Below are positions 8,819 to 17,348 of a DNA stretch of 64,000 bases, piece by piece. Source of the DNA: Bdellovibrio svalbardensis (GTDB taxonomy: Bacteria; Bdellovibrionota; Bdellovibrionia; Bdellovibrionales; Bdellovibrionaceae); NCBI RefSeq assembly GCF_029531655.1, contig NZ_JANRMI010000001.1, positions 992,001 to 1,056,000 on the forward strand, given 5' to 3'. The stretch's first letter is position 1. Each line of letters opens with the position of its first letter. The notes beneath the pieces are model-generated. The model saw only the letters and a program-made list of their open reading frames with translations, was not told the DNA's origin and did no database searches. The position numbers and the translations under genes were made by a program.

Positions 8819-9484
8819 CTATTTGATTTTATATCCGTTACGCACGGCTAACTGTGGATCGCTAAAGAAAACACGTCTCCATACAGGAACCTGAGTGATG
8901 TCCTTCTGCGAATAAAGAATTTTGGTTTCAAGATCTCCGACCATATTCGTGCCTTGTTGATTTCGTACACTTAGACGAAATTCATAAGGCGCGGCAATGT
9001 CATTAAATTGAGGCGAAAACAGTCCCTTGGAGCTGACCGCCGCTGATCGCGCCAGTTCGCTGTATTCTGCCACGATCTTCTTATCAAAGGGGTAGATAAA
9101 GTAAAGATAGCCCAAGCCATTCTTTAAGAGTTCGCGGTTGATCTCGATATTATTGACAACAATACGACCCAGGATGCGGTTGTGTTTATCAAAACCGTTC
9201 GTGTCGTATGTAACAGTCGCCGTGCTCCCAATCGGGGCTAAGCCACGCACGAAGTCGCGTGCTAGAAACGCGGACTCACCCTGAGTCTGGCTGAAGAAAT
9301 CCACTTCGGGGGTATCTACTCCAAGCATCCGCACTTTATATTTCGTAATATCACCAGGTATTTGAACGGTGAGAGTGTCTCCGTCATGCACGTCAATCAC
9401 CCGTCCAGTAATGGCATCGGCAAGACTCCACAAGGGAGCCAGAACAATCAAAGCCCCTAGAAGGGATTTACTTGCAGAGCGCAT
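8819..9484 (-). CDS. Secreted thermonuclease-like (SNase) nuclease
   Basis: This is a staphylococcal-nuclease-like protein, a calcium-dependent phosphodiesterase of DNA and RNA. After a signal peptide (cleavage near SLADA, residues 20-24) the OB-fold core follows: VIDVHDGDTLTV, VRMLGVDTPE (Asp/Arg active-site region), NRILGRIVV and NRELLKNGLGYLY. The ATG at 9484 is chosen over a longer frame because it begins the signal peptide. It overlaps the upstream gene by 17 bases and is the last gene of a three-gene operon. Export implies a role in the periplasm or outside the cell, such as nucleic-acid degradation. Confidence 0.88.
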   Translation of the reverse strand: MRSASKSLLGALIVLAPLWSLADAITGRVIDVHDGDTLTVQIPGDITKYKVRMLGVDTPEVDFFSQTQGESAFLARDFVRGLAPIGSTATVTYDTNGFDKHNRILGRIVVNNIEINRELLKNGLGYLYFIYPFDKKIVAEYSELARSAAVSSKGLFSPQFNDIAAPYEFRLSVRNQQGTNMVGDLETKILYSQKDITQVPVWRRVFFSDPQLAVRNGYKIK

Positions 9485-9896
9485 TGATGATCTCCTGTGC
9501 GAGTAGGGCTTCGGAACCAATCTGTCCTTTTGACAACTGGTCTTGGCTGGCGCCGGTAGCGGCCTCCACGCGAGCTTTGGCTGCAGCACATGATTTTTGA
9601 TTCAGCTTTCTGAGGTCAATATTCATGACATAGGACTCAAACTCATTGAGGCTGGCGAATTCCATAGCGAGCTCGTCGTCAACATTCAAAGCATCTTCTG
9701 GCATTTCAAATGTATTCAGACGGTTGCTTAAAAACTCTTTATAACGCTCAAGAGTTGCATTGCGCTCTTGCAGAGTACCTTGCGTTTGCACGTGAGCGAT
9801 TAAACTCTTAGTGGCATTGATCGTCGCCGAATCAGTGAAAGCAAAAGCGTTCGAGCTAAGGAGTAGTCCCGCAAAGGCAAGTACTAGTTTACGCAT
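9468..9896 (-). CDS. Secreted helical protein of unknown function
   Basis: This 142-residue product has a signal peptide (MRKLVLAFAGLLLSSNAFAF, cleavage after AFA). The mature part is mostly charged and helical and has two cysteines (SCAAAKA and the terminal CK). I do not recognise a family. It overlaps its upstream neighbour by 13 bases and its downstream neighbour by 17, with its SD (GGAGG) inside the upstream coding sequence. This translational coupling suggests it works with the exported transglycosylase-like protein and nuclease. Confidence 0.78.
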   Translation of the reverse strand: MRKLVLAFAGLLLSSNAFAFTDSATINATKSLIAHVQTQGTLQERNATLERYKEFLSNRLNTFEMPEDALNVDDELAMEFASLNEFESYVMNIDLRKLNQKSCAAAKARVEAATGASQDQLSKGQIGSEALLAQEIINALCK

Positions 9897-11182
9897 GAGC
9901 CACCTCCGGCATTTGTTTCGATCTTGTTCAAAAGCGTTGTGATCTTAGGGAAGTACTGCGATGTTTCTTTACGGCGTGCGCGACCTGCATTCGCTGATGC
10001 CGGGTATTTTTGCATATACTGCTGAAGTTGATTGATGAAGGTGTCTGCATCAGTCACAGGCTTGTTTCTATAAAGAGTGCGCAGCAATGCTTTAGTTGGA
10101 GTAAGCGTGCCCGCAGAGCCCGTATTGTGAGACCATACCATCATGGCTCTTTTGATTTTAGCCAGATCATATTCAGAAAGTTTAAACTTCTTAGAGAAGT
10201 CCTTGGACTTAAAGATCGCACGATCCAGGTCTTTCTTTACTCCGCGCAAGTAGGCGAAGGAGTAGAGCATATTTTTAACTGGGTTGCCATTTTTCAAAGA
10301 GATGCGATCGCAGGATTTTGAAGAGGCATCACGCATAGGGCTCATGGAGTCTAAGAGTTCCATAGACATGCGTCCACAAACGGGATTGCTATTCGATTCT
10401 AAGGAATTGCGAACCTCTGGCAGTTCATTTAAATTCACGTCTTTGATGGCAGCACTTGTAAACTGCCCAATACCGCCGGCCCCAGTGCCACTGACTGCGT
10501 TCATATGAAATCCTGATTCAACATTCACCAAAGCATAGACCGCTCTGACATCCAGTTTTTTCATTTCATCACTTTCACCAGAGGCAATGAAGTCCTTCAT
10601 GCAAGTAGAAACCAAATCAAAACTGTTATTGATTAGCTTAAAATGGTTTTCGCTCACGCAAGCGGCGCCCACTCCGGAACCGTAGCCGTTTGATTTCGAG
10701 CAGGTTTTATAAGAGCTGCGGGGAAGAGCCGAGCGACCTAGTTCCATGCTCATCTGCATGCAAATAGGCTTAATAATAGAGTCGGGTCTGATGTTTTTAC
10801 GGATCAAGCGGCCAAGAAGAGAATTTGAAGTCGACATATTCTCCAGCTCTTTTTCCATATATCCGTTTTTGTCAGAGGAACTGCATTGAGCATAGCGCAT
10901 ATTTGAAATCTGCTTCACGCAGTCTTCACAGTTTTTAGTGGAGTTATTGTCAAACCAGCCAAACAAAGACTGAATATTCTTGGCTCTGTTGACCTGATCC
11001 AAGGCGTGTTCAATCACGGGAGCAATCTGTTCAGCATCGGAAGGTTGAGCTTCTGTAGGTTGAGCTTTGGAGGCCAACTCAAAAGATGAAGGGGCGATGC
11101 CGTAGTTCATACCTAAAAGAAAGGCTGAACAGACGTTCATCAGCAGAAGCTTCGCAAAATAAGAAGATGTCGAAGGTTTCAT
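9884..11182 (-). CDS. Lytic-transglycosylase-like (SLT-fold) exported protein
   Basis: A predicted peptidoglycan-active enzyme. After an N-terminal membrane or signal segment (about residues 9-30), a cysteine-rich helical region precedes an SLT/goose-lysozyme-like core: ALVNVESGFHMNA carries the candidate catalytic Glu, and GAGGIGQFT matches the GxxGxxQ motif. The final region contains Lys/Arg-rich helices and ends in GGGSCVN. The start ATG at 11182 has the SD AGGAGG 10 bases upstream; a longer frame to 11227 lacks one. At 432 residues it is larger than minimal SLT domains. It is the first gene of an operon with a secreted unknown and a nuclease. Confidence 0.72.
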   Translation of the reverse strand: MKPSTSSYFAKLLLMNVCSAFLLGMNYGIAPSSFELASKAQPTEAQPSDAEQIAPVIEHALDQVNRAKNIQSLFGWFDNNSTKNCEDCVKQISNMRYAQCSSSDKNGYMEKELENMSTSNSLLGRLIRKNIRPDSIIKPICMQMSMELGRSALPRSSYKTCSKSNGYGSGVGAACVSENHFKLINNSFDLVSTCMKDFIASGESDEMKKLDVRAVYALVNVESGFHMNAVSGTGAGGIGQFTSAAIKDVNLNELPEVRNSLESNSNPVCGRMSMELLDSMSPMRDASSKSCDRISLKNGNPVKNMLYSFAYLRGVKKDLDRAIFKSKDFSKKFKLSEYDLAKIKRAMMVWSHNTGSAGTLTPTKALLRTLYRNKPVTDADTFINQLQQYMQKYPASANAGRARRKETSQYFPKITTLLNKIETNAGGGSCVN

Positions 11183-11335
11183 CGTAAGGGATCCTCCTGG
11201 GACTTTGTAGAGCAAGAGGTCTGCCAATGAATATGTCGTCTTATCAGGAAGTTAGGGATGCGAAACCTGTCTCGACTTGAGACAGGTTTGGAGAATGCCT
11301 AAAAGTGTCGGGGGGCTGTCGCGCAAGTAGACAGC

Positions 11336-12781
11336 TTAGGCTGAGGCACTCATGCTATTGAGTTCATAGCCACACTGACGACACTTCATCACAAAAATGC
11401 CGTGTGGATTGGTATCAAGGAACAGAATTGAGTCAGCACAATGAGGGCAGGCTGCATTGTTTGGCATCGCTTCCACTCGGGTGACGGGACCATGAATGAG
11501 TTCAAAGACAATATGTTGATCGTCTTCGAAACCTTTGATGACTCTTTCTCCAATGCTTTTAAGATTGTAGCCATCGGCCTCAAGGGCTTGTGCAATATCT
11601 GAGTCGATCAGGATCTGATCGGGCTGGGCCAAGTTCGTCAGGCGAGAGGCAAAAGGCAACGGAGCCCCGATTGCCGTGTAAGAGCGGAAGAACTTCTTAT
11701 TGCCATAGAAGCCGACATTGGCATAACCGGCAGAGATGCCAATGCGGATCTGCATCTCCTTCTTCCAGTTCAATAGATAAAATTCGCGGTCTTGGCGAAG
11801 AGCCTCGCGAACCTCCAAAGAAGCCAGACAGGTTCTTTGCATGAAGTCCCCATAGCGGATCGGGTCGTTGGCAAAGGCCAGAATTCCATCGCCTTGGAAT
11901 TTATCAATAGTAAGATCGTACTTCAGGAATATCGAAACCACAGTGTCCATGAAGCGAGCCAGAACGAGGTCGACCTTGGCTTGATCCAAGCGGACCACGC
12001 GCTCGGTGGATCCAACGATATCTACAAAGATCGCGCAGATTTGAGCTCTGCGAACACCTTTCTCAAGATCAACCTTGCCTTCGCGGATGGCTTGTACGAC
12101 TTGAGGGCTGAACTGCGTGCTTAAAGTATTCAGACGAACGGCTTCATCTGTTTTATTTTTAATTATGTTATCGCGATTGGCGATTTCAGATTTCAAAGCC
12201 AGACGGCTGTTGATTTCGCGAATACGCAGCTTTTCATTAAAGAAACGAATTAGGAAACAAATGACAATGGAGCCAACAATGAAGAAGGTATTTAAAAGAA
12301 TACCAAGATAGTCGTGGCTGGTTTTGGCTTTGCTTAAAACTATTGCGAAATAAGGCAAATAAATTGCGGCGGTAGTCAGGGCGAAGAAACTCAATGAAAA
12401 AGGAATGAACGACAAGGCTCCTAGAGCTACAAGATTGAGCCCAGCATAGTATCCCGTCGATACATCAGGAATAAGGCCGACCATCACATTGATGGGCAGG
12501 GCGACGAAGAAGGCATAGTAGGTGGCAATCCATTGGGATTTTGCAGAGGCCTGTTCCTTCTCGATGAAATACTTGGCGGTAAAGCAAACAGGCACGATTG
12601 TAAGGCGGAGAGCCAGGAACTGCCATTTGAGTTGGGGAATGTAAATCAAATCGGCGATCCAAAACGCCAAAAAGAGTGGCGCGGCCATCCAATTGGCGAT
12701 GATCTTAAGAACCGATTTGATTTCATCATTCACTTCGAATTCGCGGAGCTCCTTCGAAGTGATCTCTTTTCCATTAAACAA
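11336..12781 (-). CDS. Membrane class III nucleotide cyclase-like protein with C-terminal zinc ribbon
   Basis: This 481-residue protein has about six N-terminal transmembrane segments (residues 30-200), a short coiled linker and a class III adenylate/guanylate cyclase homology domain (about 245-420). The metal-binding Asp positions are kept (FVDIVGST, KFQGDGILAF). The usual IGDTVNLASR segment reads IGAPLPFASR, losing the base-selecting Asp and the transition-state Asn while keeping Arg. A C-terminal CPHC...CRQCG pair suggests a small zinc ribbon. Cyclase activity is therefore uncertain. The start is TTG at 12781, since no suitable in-frame ATG exists. It lies downstream of the PilZ/methyltransferase gene. 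Confidence 0.82.
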   Translation of the reverse strand: MFNGKEITSKELREFEVNDEIKSVLKIIANWMAAPLFLAFWIADLIYIPQLKWQFLALRLTIVPVCFTAKYFIEKEQASAKSQWIATYYAFFVALPINVMVGLIPDVSTGYYAGLNLVALGALSFIPFSLSFFALTTAAIYLPYFAIVLSKAKTSHDYLGILLNTFFIVGSIVICFLIRFFNEKLRIREINSRLALKSEIANRDNIIKNKTDEAVRLNTLSTQFSPQVVQAIREGKVDLEKGVRRAQICAIFVDIVGSTERVVRLDQAKVDLVLARFMDTVVSIFLKYDLTIDKFQGDGILAFANDPIRYGDFMQRTCLASLEVREALRQDREFYLLNWKKEMQIRIGISAGYANVGFYGNKKFFRSYTAIGAPLPFASRLTNLAQPDQILIDSDIAQALEADGYNLKSIGERVIKGFEDDQHIVFELIHGPVTRVEAMPNNAACPHCADSILFLDTNPHGIFVMKCRQCGYELNSMSASA

Positions 12782-12812
12782 CTGACTATCCTGTCCTATC
12801 TGGCCTGTCTAT

Positions 12813-12883
12813 ACTCCAGCTTCGCTGTCTGGCTGGCACTCCAGCGTTGCTGTCTGGCTTGCACTCCAGCGTTGCTGGAGTAG
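12813..12883. repeat. Tandem 25-bp repeat ending in a CTCC/GGAG hairpin (copy 2)
   Basis: Two 25-base units begin ACTCCAGC (12813-12837 and 12838-12862; three or four differences). A third partial unit (12863-12883) closes as CTCCAGC-GTT-GCTGGAG. The outer sequence matches the nuo-end repeat at 4931-4954. It fills most of the gap between the methyltransferase stop and the cyclase start. Confidence 0.8.
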
Positions 12884-12885
12884 GG

Positions 12886-14349
12886 CTATTTCTCGATGAC
12901 AACAAAAAGGTTTACTCCAAGAGGTTCTTTTTCAACCCAGATTTTAGAGCCCATTCCTTTAAATATTCTCAAAAGATCTTCTTCAGATCTGTAGATTAAA
13001 TGCCAATCGAGGATCAACTCCATGAACGGCACACAAGGGTTATTTTTGCTGAAGTTACCGATAATCACACGGCCACCTGGCTTCACGGCAGCAAGCATCT
13101 TTTGTGCTGCCATTTGCGCAACAGGCTCTGTGAAGTAGTCAAAAAGACCGGCTGAGTAAATCAAATCATAGTTTTGCTCTGGCAAGCCCGCCGCAATGAC
13201 ATTGCGGATCGCCATGTTGTTGAATTTGAAATTGAAACCAGACTTCACAAAGCGATCCACCGATTGAAGCTGTCTTTGTGCATGCTTCAAAGACTCTTCG
13301 TCTTGATCCAGGCAGGTAAACTCAGCAGGTCGGCCATAGAATTGGCTGCTATTTTGAAGGAACAATTGTTGCTCCATCGCAGGACCGCTTGCCACGGACA
13401 TCACTTTCAACGGAGTTGAAGGCGGTGTCGCAGTGAAGAGTTGAGTGATCTTTTCGAAAAGATACTGACCGCGATTTTTAACCGCAGCGCCAGCAGGTTC
13501 ATCAATAAAGTATTTATGCATACATTGGTCAAAAAGAGTTTTACCAACGAGTTCATCACGGTAAAGGTGATTCATCATTTCATAGTCGCCGGCATAGCCG
13601 CGTGGTTTGAAGTAAGCGCGATTTGCAAAGGGTGCGCCGTAAACCAAATGACCGATTTGGTTGCGTGCAAATTCAGTGGCCCATTTCATTTGTTCTGGTG
13701 TGAAATTTGCGATGAAAACAGGAACCTTCGCATAAGTTGCAGGGATCACGTGGCCTAAATACTCAGACACCGTTTCTGCAATTGTCAGTTTGTAGTCTTG
13801 GGCTTCCTTCCAGTTATCTACGGGAGCATCCGCCTCAAGTTTGTCGATATGGCCTTTGAGTTTCTCAAGCCAGTCTTTCATTTCATAAACGAAGGTTTTA
13901 AACTCCGCAGGAAGTTGTGCCAGGTTTTGAGCGTAAAGAGTTTGCTCTTTGATCACCTCAGCAGAAACTTCGAGGGCTTTAATGCGGTCCATTTTGAATG
14001 GCTCGCCGATAACTTCGAAGCCAACGATCATTTCGCCGGTGACTGATTTGCTGTGTTTTTCGGCGCGAGCCCAACGCAGACTCAGGTTTTGAGTCAGAAT
14101 GTTTTTGAAAAGGACATCCGCTTCCATGTTTGGATTTTTTGCGAAGTGATCTTGCATGTTGGGAAAGTCCGTTGCAGAAACCAGGACAGCACAGCCGAAG
14201 TGGCTGATGTTAAGAACTTCGAATTGACGGCCATGGAAATCTAAATAACACATACCCGGTTCCAGGGGAGTGCGGTCTTGGCGGACAACTTTTTTGCGCG
14301 TGGATTCGTCAATATGGAAGAACTCTTGCTTCATTGCATTCGAACTCAT
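12886..14349 (-). CDS. PilZ-like domain fused to a SAM-dependent methyltransferase
   Basis: This 487-residue cytosolic protein starts at ATG 14349, which has an SD (AGAGGA) six bases upstream. The N-terminal part (about 20-130) resembles a PilZ c-di-GMP-binding domain, with the NISHFG version of the (D/N)xSxxG motif and a basic RKKVVRQDR stretch before it. A helical middle section follows. The C-terminal part (about 300-487) is a class I methyltransferase: VMSVASGPAMEQ as motif I, FTCLDQDEES as motif II, YDLIYSAGLFDYF, then KPGGRVIIGNFS. The substrate is unknown. The combination suggests a methyltransferase controlled by c-di-GMP, which is an inference. Confidence 0.8.
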   Translation of the reverse strand: MSSNAMKQEFFHIDESTRKKVVRQDRTPLEPGMCYLDFHGRQFEVLNISHFGCAVLVSATDFPNMQDHFAKNPNMEADVLFKNILTQNLSLRWARAEKHSKSVTGEMIVGFEVIGEPFKMDRIKALEVSAEVIKEQTLYAQNLAQLPAEFKTFVYEMKDWLEKLKGHIDKLEADAPVDNWKEAQDYKLTIAETVSEYLGHVIPATYAKVPVFIANFTPEQMKWATEFARNQIGHLVYGAPFANRAYFKPRGYAGDYEMMNHLYRDELVGKTLFDQCMHKYFIDEPAGAAVKNRGQYLFEKITQLFTATPPSTPLKVMSVASGPAMEQQLFLQNSSQFYGRPAEFTCLDQDEESLKHAQRQLQSVDRFVKSGFNFKFNNMAIRNVIAAGLPEQNYDLIYSAGLFDYFTEPVAQMAAQKMLAAVKPGGRVIIGNFSKNNPCVPFMELILDWHLIYRSEEDLLRIFKGMGSKIWVEKEPLGVNLFVVIEK

Positions 14350-14545
14350 GGTGATTCCTCTGGTTAGATTAAAAGTAAGCATTTCTCTTATCGTCCCAAT
14401 CCTTCGGGAGTTTATAGTCCAGTTCATGTCCCAGTCCTAAGACTTGCATGCCAAGACAATTGTCGAGTGAAGTTTTGCGGGTAAAGAGCCGAAGTACTTT
14501 AGTAATCAAGAAATTAATAGCGACTAAATTGATGGAGAATCGTTC

Positions 14546-16090
14546 ATGAAGAAGATTGCATTATTGGTATTTGCTTCTGCATTCACATTCGCAAACATGG
14601 GCTGCCAAAGTCCTTTTAAGCCTTCAGACAGTCAACGAAAACCCGCTAGTACTGAAGACCTCTTTTCTGGAGCATCGACAGTTTTGCGAGATCTAAATGA
14701 CAACACCGTTTTCAATGCGAAAACTTGTGCGTCTTATATCAATGGTATGACGGACTATCTTTATGGTGCGACTTCCGATTACTTTATTCCGAAAACTCCG
14801 CAAGAAATCGGAAAAATGAAAGAGCAGGGCGTTGGCCTGATGAAGTCTCTTTTTCAGGTGCGAGTCACATTGCGTGAAAAGTACCAGCTGTTTGATGAGC
14901 GAAATGAACTGACTCCGGAGTGCATCACCAAGGTGCGTGAAGGTATTCAATACTCCCGTATTACTGAGGAGTATCTATTAGAGTGGTTGGTTCATAACAA
15001 AGTAGTCGACGTAAGAACTCCGGCAATTCTTGAAGCTGATCCGATTTACACAATGACAAACCCAAAATTCGAAGGTTTTAAACTTCAAACTGGGGATCTC
15101 TTGGTGGTGCGTGGTAAGAGCTACGTCTCAGCGATGATCGCTCGTATTGCGGATGAAGAGGGGAACTTTTCTCATTTGGCAATCGTGGGTGAAGACAAAA
15201 AGGGCAATCAATATATCGTGGAATCTTTGATTCAAACGGGCATCATCATCACGCCGCTGGAAAAATGGCGTAAAGCCCAAGACGCCCGCGTTGCTCTCTA
15301 TCGCAATCCAGACAAGGATCTTGCTAAACGTGCGGGTCAAATGATGTATGAGTACTCGAAGGCAGGTATCGCAAAGAATGGCGAAATTCGCTACGACTTC
15401 GGTATGAATGATAAGAACTATAATGATGGTTTCTTTTGCTCGGAAGTGGCTCGTTATGCTTACGATAAGGCTTCTAACGGTGCGGTGATTGTGCCGAAGT
15501 TCAGAAGTTCAGTGACAAAGTTTAAGAATACGGATTACCCAGCCTCTTTGGGTGTCACTGCGAAAACTCTTTTTGCACCTTATGACGTCGAAGCGGACCC
15601 GCGTTTTGATTTCGTGGCTGAGTATAAGTACTATCCATTGCTTCGTCAGGTGCGTATGCAGGATGCGGTCTTGCAAAGCGTTTACGGTTGGATGATTCAG
15701 AAGGACTACAACTTCCATTTTTCTATCCCATCAGCAAGCAAAGCATTGCTAGGTAAATTCTTGCGTCAGTTCGGTTTGGTGAAGGACGTTCTTCCGAAGT
15801 ACATGCCTTTGCAGACACTAAGAACAACTGCTCAGTTCGAGGCCGTGGCGACGACTTTGGAAAAGAATTTGTACGAGAAAGAAGACAAGTATTATAAAGA
15901 GCATGGCTATTTGCCAACGTTCAGAGAATTCCTGACAATCAATGATGACTATCGCAGGAAAGATTGTCAGTTGCATAAGGAGTACCAAGACGCGCGCAAC
16001 TCGCCGTTCCCGGATGATAGATACAGAAATGAAGTGGATAGATCCAAGTTCCATTGGTTCTTCTACTCAAAAGCCAAAAGCTGCGAATAG
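14546..16090 (+). CDS. Permuted papain-fold (YiiX/NlpC-P60-like) exported protein, probable lipoprotein
   Basis: This 514-residue protein has a signal sequence ending ANMGC, a weak lipobox that would place Cys at +1. The central region (about 170-330) resembles the YiiX/YebB permuted papain-like family: GDLLVVRGKS, the His motif FSHLAIVG and the Cys motif FFCSEVARYAY, the expected order for a permuted NlpC/P60 fold. These enzymes cleave amide or ester bonds in cell-wall peptides or lipids. The last 170 residues are charged and unassigned. The gene is single and ends at a strong terminator. Substrate specificity is unknown. Confidence 0.78.
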   Translation: MKKIALLVFASAFTFANMGCQSPFKPSDSQRKPASTEDLFSGASTVLRDLNDNTVFNAKTCASYINGMTDYLYGATSDYFIPKTPQEIGKMKEQGVGLMKSLFQVRVTLREKYQLFDERNELTPECITKVREGIQYSRITEEYLLEWLVHNKVVDVRTPAILEADPIYTMTNPKFEGFKLQTGDLLVVRGKSYVSAMIARIADEEGNFSHLAIVGEDKKGNQYIVESLIQTGIIITPLEKWRKAQDARVALYRNPDKDLAKRAGQMMYEYSKAGIAKNGEIRYDFGMNDKNYNDGFFCSEVARYAYDKASNGAVIVPKFRSSVTKFKNTDYPASLGVTAKTLFAPYDVEADPRFDFVAEYKYYPLLRQVRMQDAVLQSVYGWMIQKDYNFHFSIPSASKALLGKFLRQFGLVKDVLPKYMPLQTLRTTAQFEAVATTLEKNLYEKEDKYYKEHGYLPTFREFLTINDDYRRKDCQLHKEYQDARNSPFPDDRYRNEVDRSKFHWFFYSKAKSCE

Positions 16091-16101
16091 CAGGCTAAAA
16101 A

Positions 16102-16140
16102 CAAAAAACCCGCTCTTTCGAAGCGGGTTTTTTGTTTTTT
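16102..16140. terminator. Bidirectional terminator
   Basis: AAAAAACCCGCT, loop CTTTCGA, AGCGGGTTTTTTG and further T. It sits between convergent genes ending at 16090 (plus) and 16160 (minus). Confidence 0.88.
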
Positions 16141-16159
16141 TAGATATGTAGAAATAAGA

Positions 16160-17287
16160 CTAAAATTTCACTGATTTTCTGTGGAGCTGCCAAAGCTTCA
16201 TGCCCATTTGGAATTCCAAGTGTGCCACTTCAAGATCACGTTTGATTTCCGCAAGCTTAAGGTCATAGGCATCTTTCAACTCTTCGCGCTTACGAACGGC
16301 ATCTCTTTTGAACTGTTCGTAATCTTCACGCAGTTTTTTCATCTTGTTCTGTGCTTCGATGATTTTTTCTCTCATGGCTGCAAGTTGATCTTCCGCAAAG
16401 CCATGCTTTTTCATCTCAGAAGCTTCCGCTTGTAAGCGTGCTTTCAAGATCTCAACGTTTGAGATCTGACGAAGCTTAGTTGCAAGACCGACTAGATTCA
16501 AAGTTTTGATCACCCATTTAGTCGGATCCCAGTGGTACCACTTGATCCCATTGCGATAGTCGATTTGGAACTTATGATGGAAGTTATGGTAACCCTCACC
16601 GTGAGTCAAAACCGCAACAAACCATGAGTCACGAGCTGAGATCTCTTTAGAGTAAGTTTGTTTGCCCAAGGTATGGCAAAGTGAATTCACGAAGAAAGTA
16701 CTTTGCTGAGTCAGGGCAATGCGCAATCCACCGCCGATGACAAAGCCACCTAGCGGGGAGCCCATCATCCAGCCAATCAATGTCGGCAAGCCAAAGCCCA
16801 TCAAGATTGAAAGCGGAAGGTAGTAGTCGTGCTGGAATTTCACCATCCAATCTTTTTCAAGATCTGGAGCCTGGATTTTTTGGTCTACGGAGTCTTTGAA
16901 GAACAACCATCCCATGTGCGCATACCAGAAGCCCTCATTGATGTTGTAAGGGTCCTTCTCGCTGTCGATATGCGAGTGGTGGCGTCTGTGGTCAGATCCC
17001 CACTTGAGCGCAGAGCCTTGGAAGCCTGAGGCCCCAATGAGCAAGAACAAAGCTTTTGCCACGGGATGAGCGTCATAGCTTTTGTGAGAGAACAAACGGT
17101 GGTAGCCCGCTGTAATACTCAAGTTGGTTGCCGCTGCGAAGATGAGAGCGAATAAAGCGATATCCCATTCAAAGCCGTAGAAATAGAAGTAGATCGGCAT
17201 AAGAATAAGTGTCGCCAGTGGATTGATAATGAGGAATAGAGCCACTGGCCATTCAATTCTTTTTTGGGCAATTCTTTTTTCGGTCAT
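16160..17287 (-). CDS. Membrane fatty-acid (acyl-CoA delta-9 type) desaturase
   Basis: This is an integral-membrane di-iron desaturase that introduces a cis double bond into fatty acyl chains. The three histidine boxes are HRLFSH (near residue 63), HRRHH (near 100) and HNFHH (near 235), with membrane segments between them. The ATG at 17287 with SD AGAGG is preferred to a GTG two codons earlier. An unusual C-terminal extension of about 110 residues is a long charged coiled coil (rich in K/E/Q), longer than in ordinary bacterial DesC-type enzymes, which may mediate oligomer or partner contacts. Confidence 0.92.
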   Translation of the reverse strand: MTEKRIAQKRIEWPVALFLIINPLATLILMPIYFYFYGFEWDIALFALIFAAATNLSITAGYHRLFSHKSYDAHPVAKALFLLIGASGFQGSALKWGSDHRRHHSHIDSEKDPYNINEGFWYAHMGWLFFKDSVDQKIQAPDLEKDWMVKFQHDYYLPLSILMGFGLPTLIGWMMGSPLGGFVIGGGLRIALTQQSTFFVNSLCHTLGKQTYSKEISARDSWFVAVLTHGEGYHNFHHKFQIDYRNGIKWYHWDPTKWVIKTLNLVGLATKLRQISNVEILKARLQAEASEMKKHGFAEDQLAAMREKIIEAQNKMKKLREDYEQFKRDAVRKREELKDAYDLKLAEIKRDLEVAHLEFQMGMKLWQLHRKSVKF

Positions 17288-17348
17288 TTGCACCTCTGAC
17301 TAAAAGCTTATCAGAGGTGTTGTTTTTTCGATACTTAATTTCAATTCA

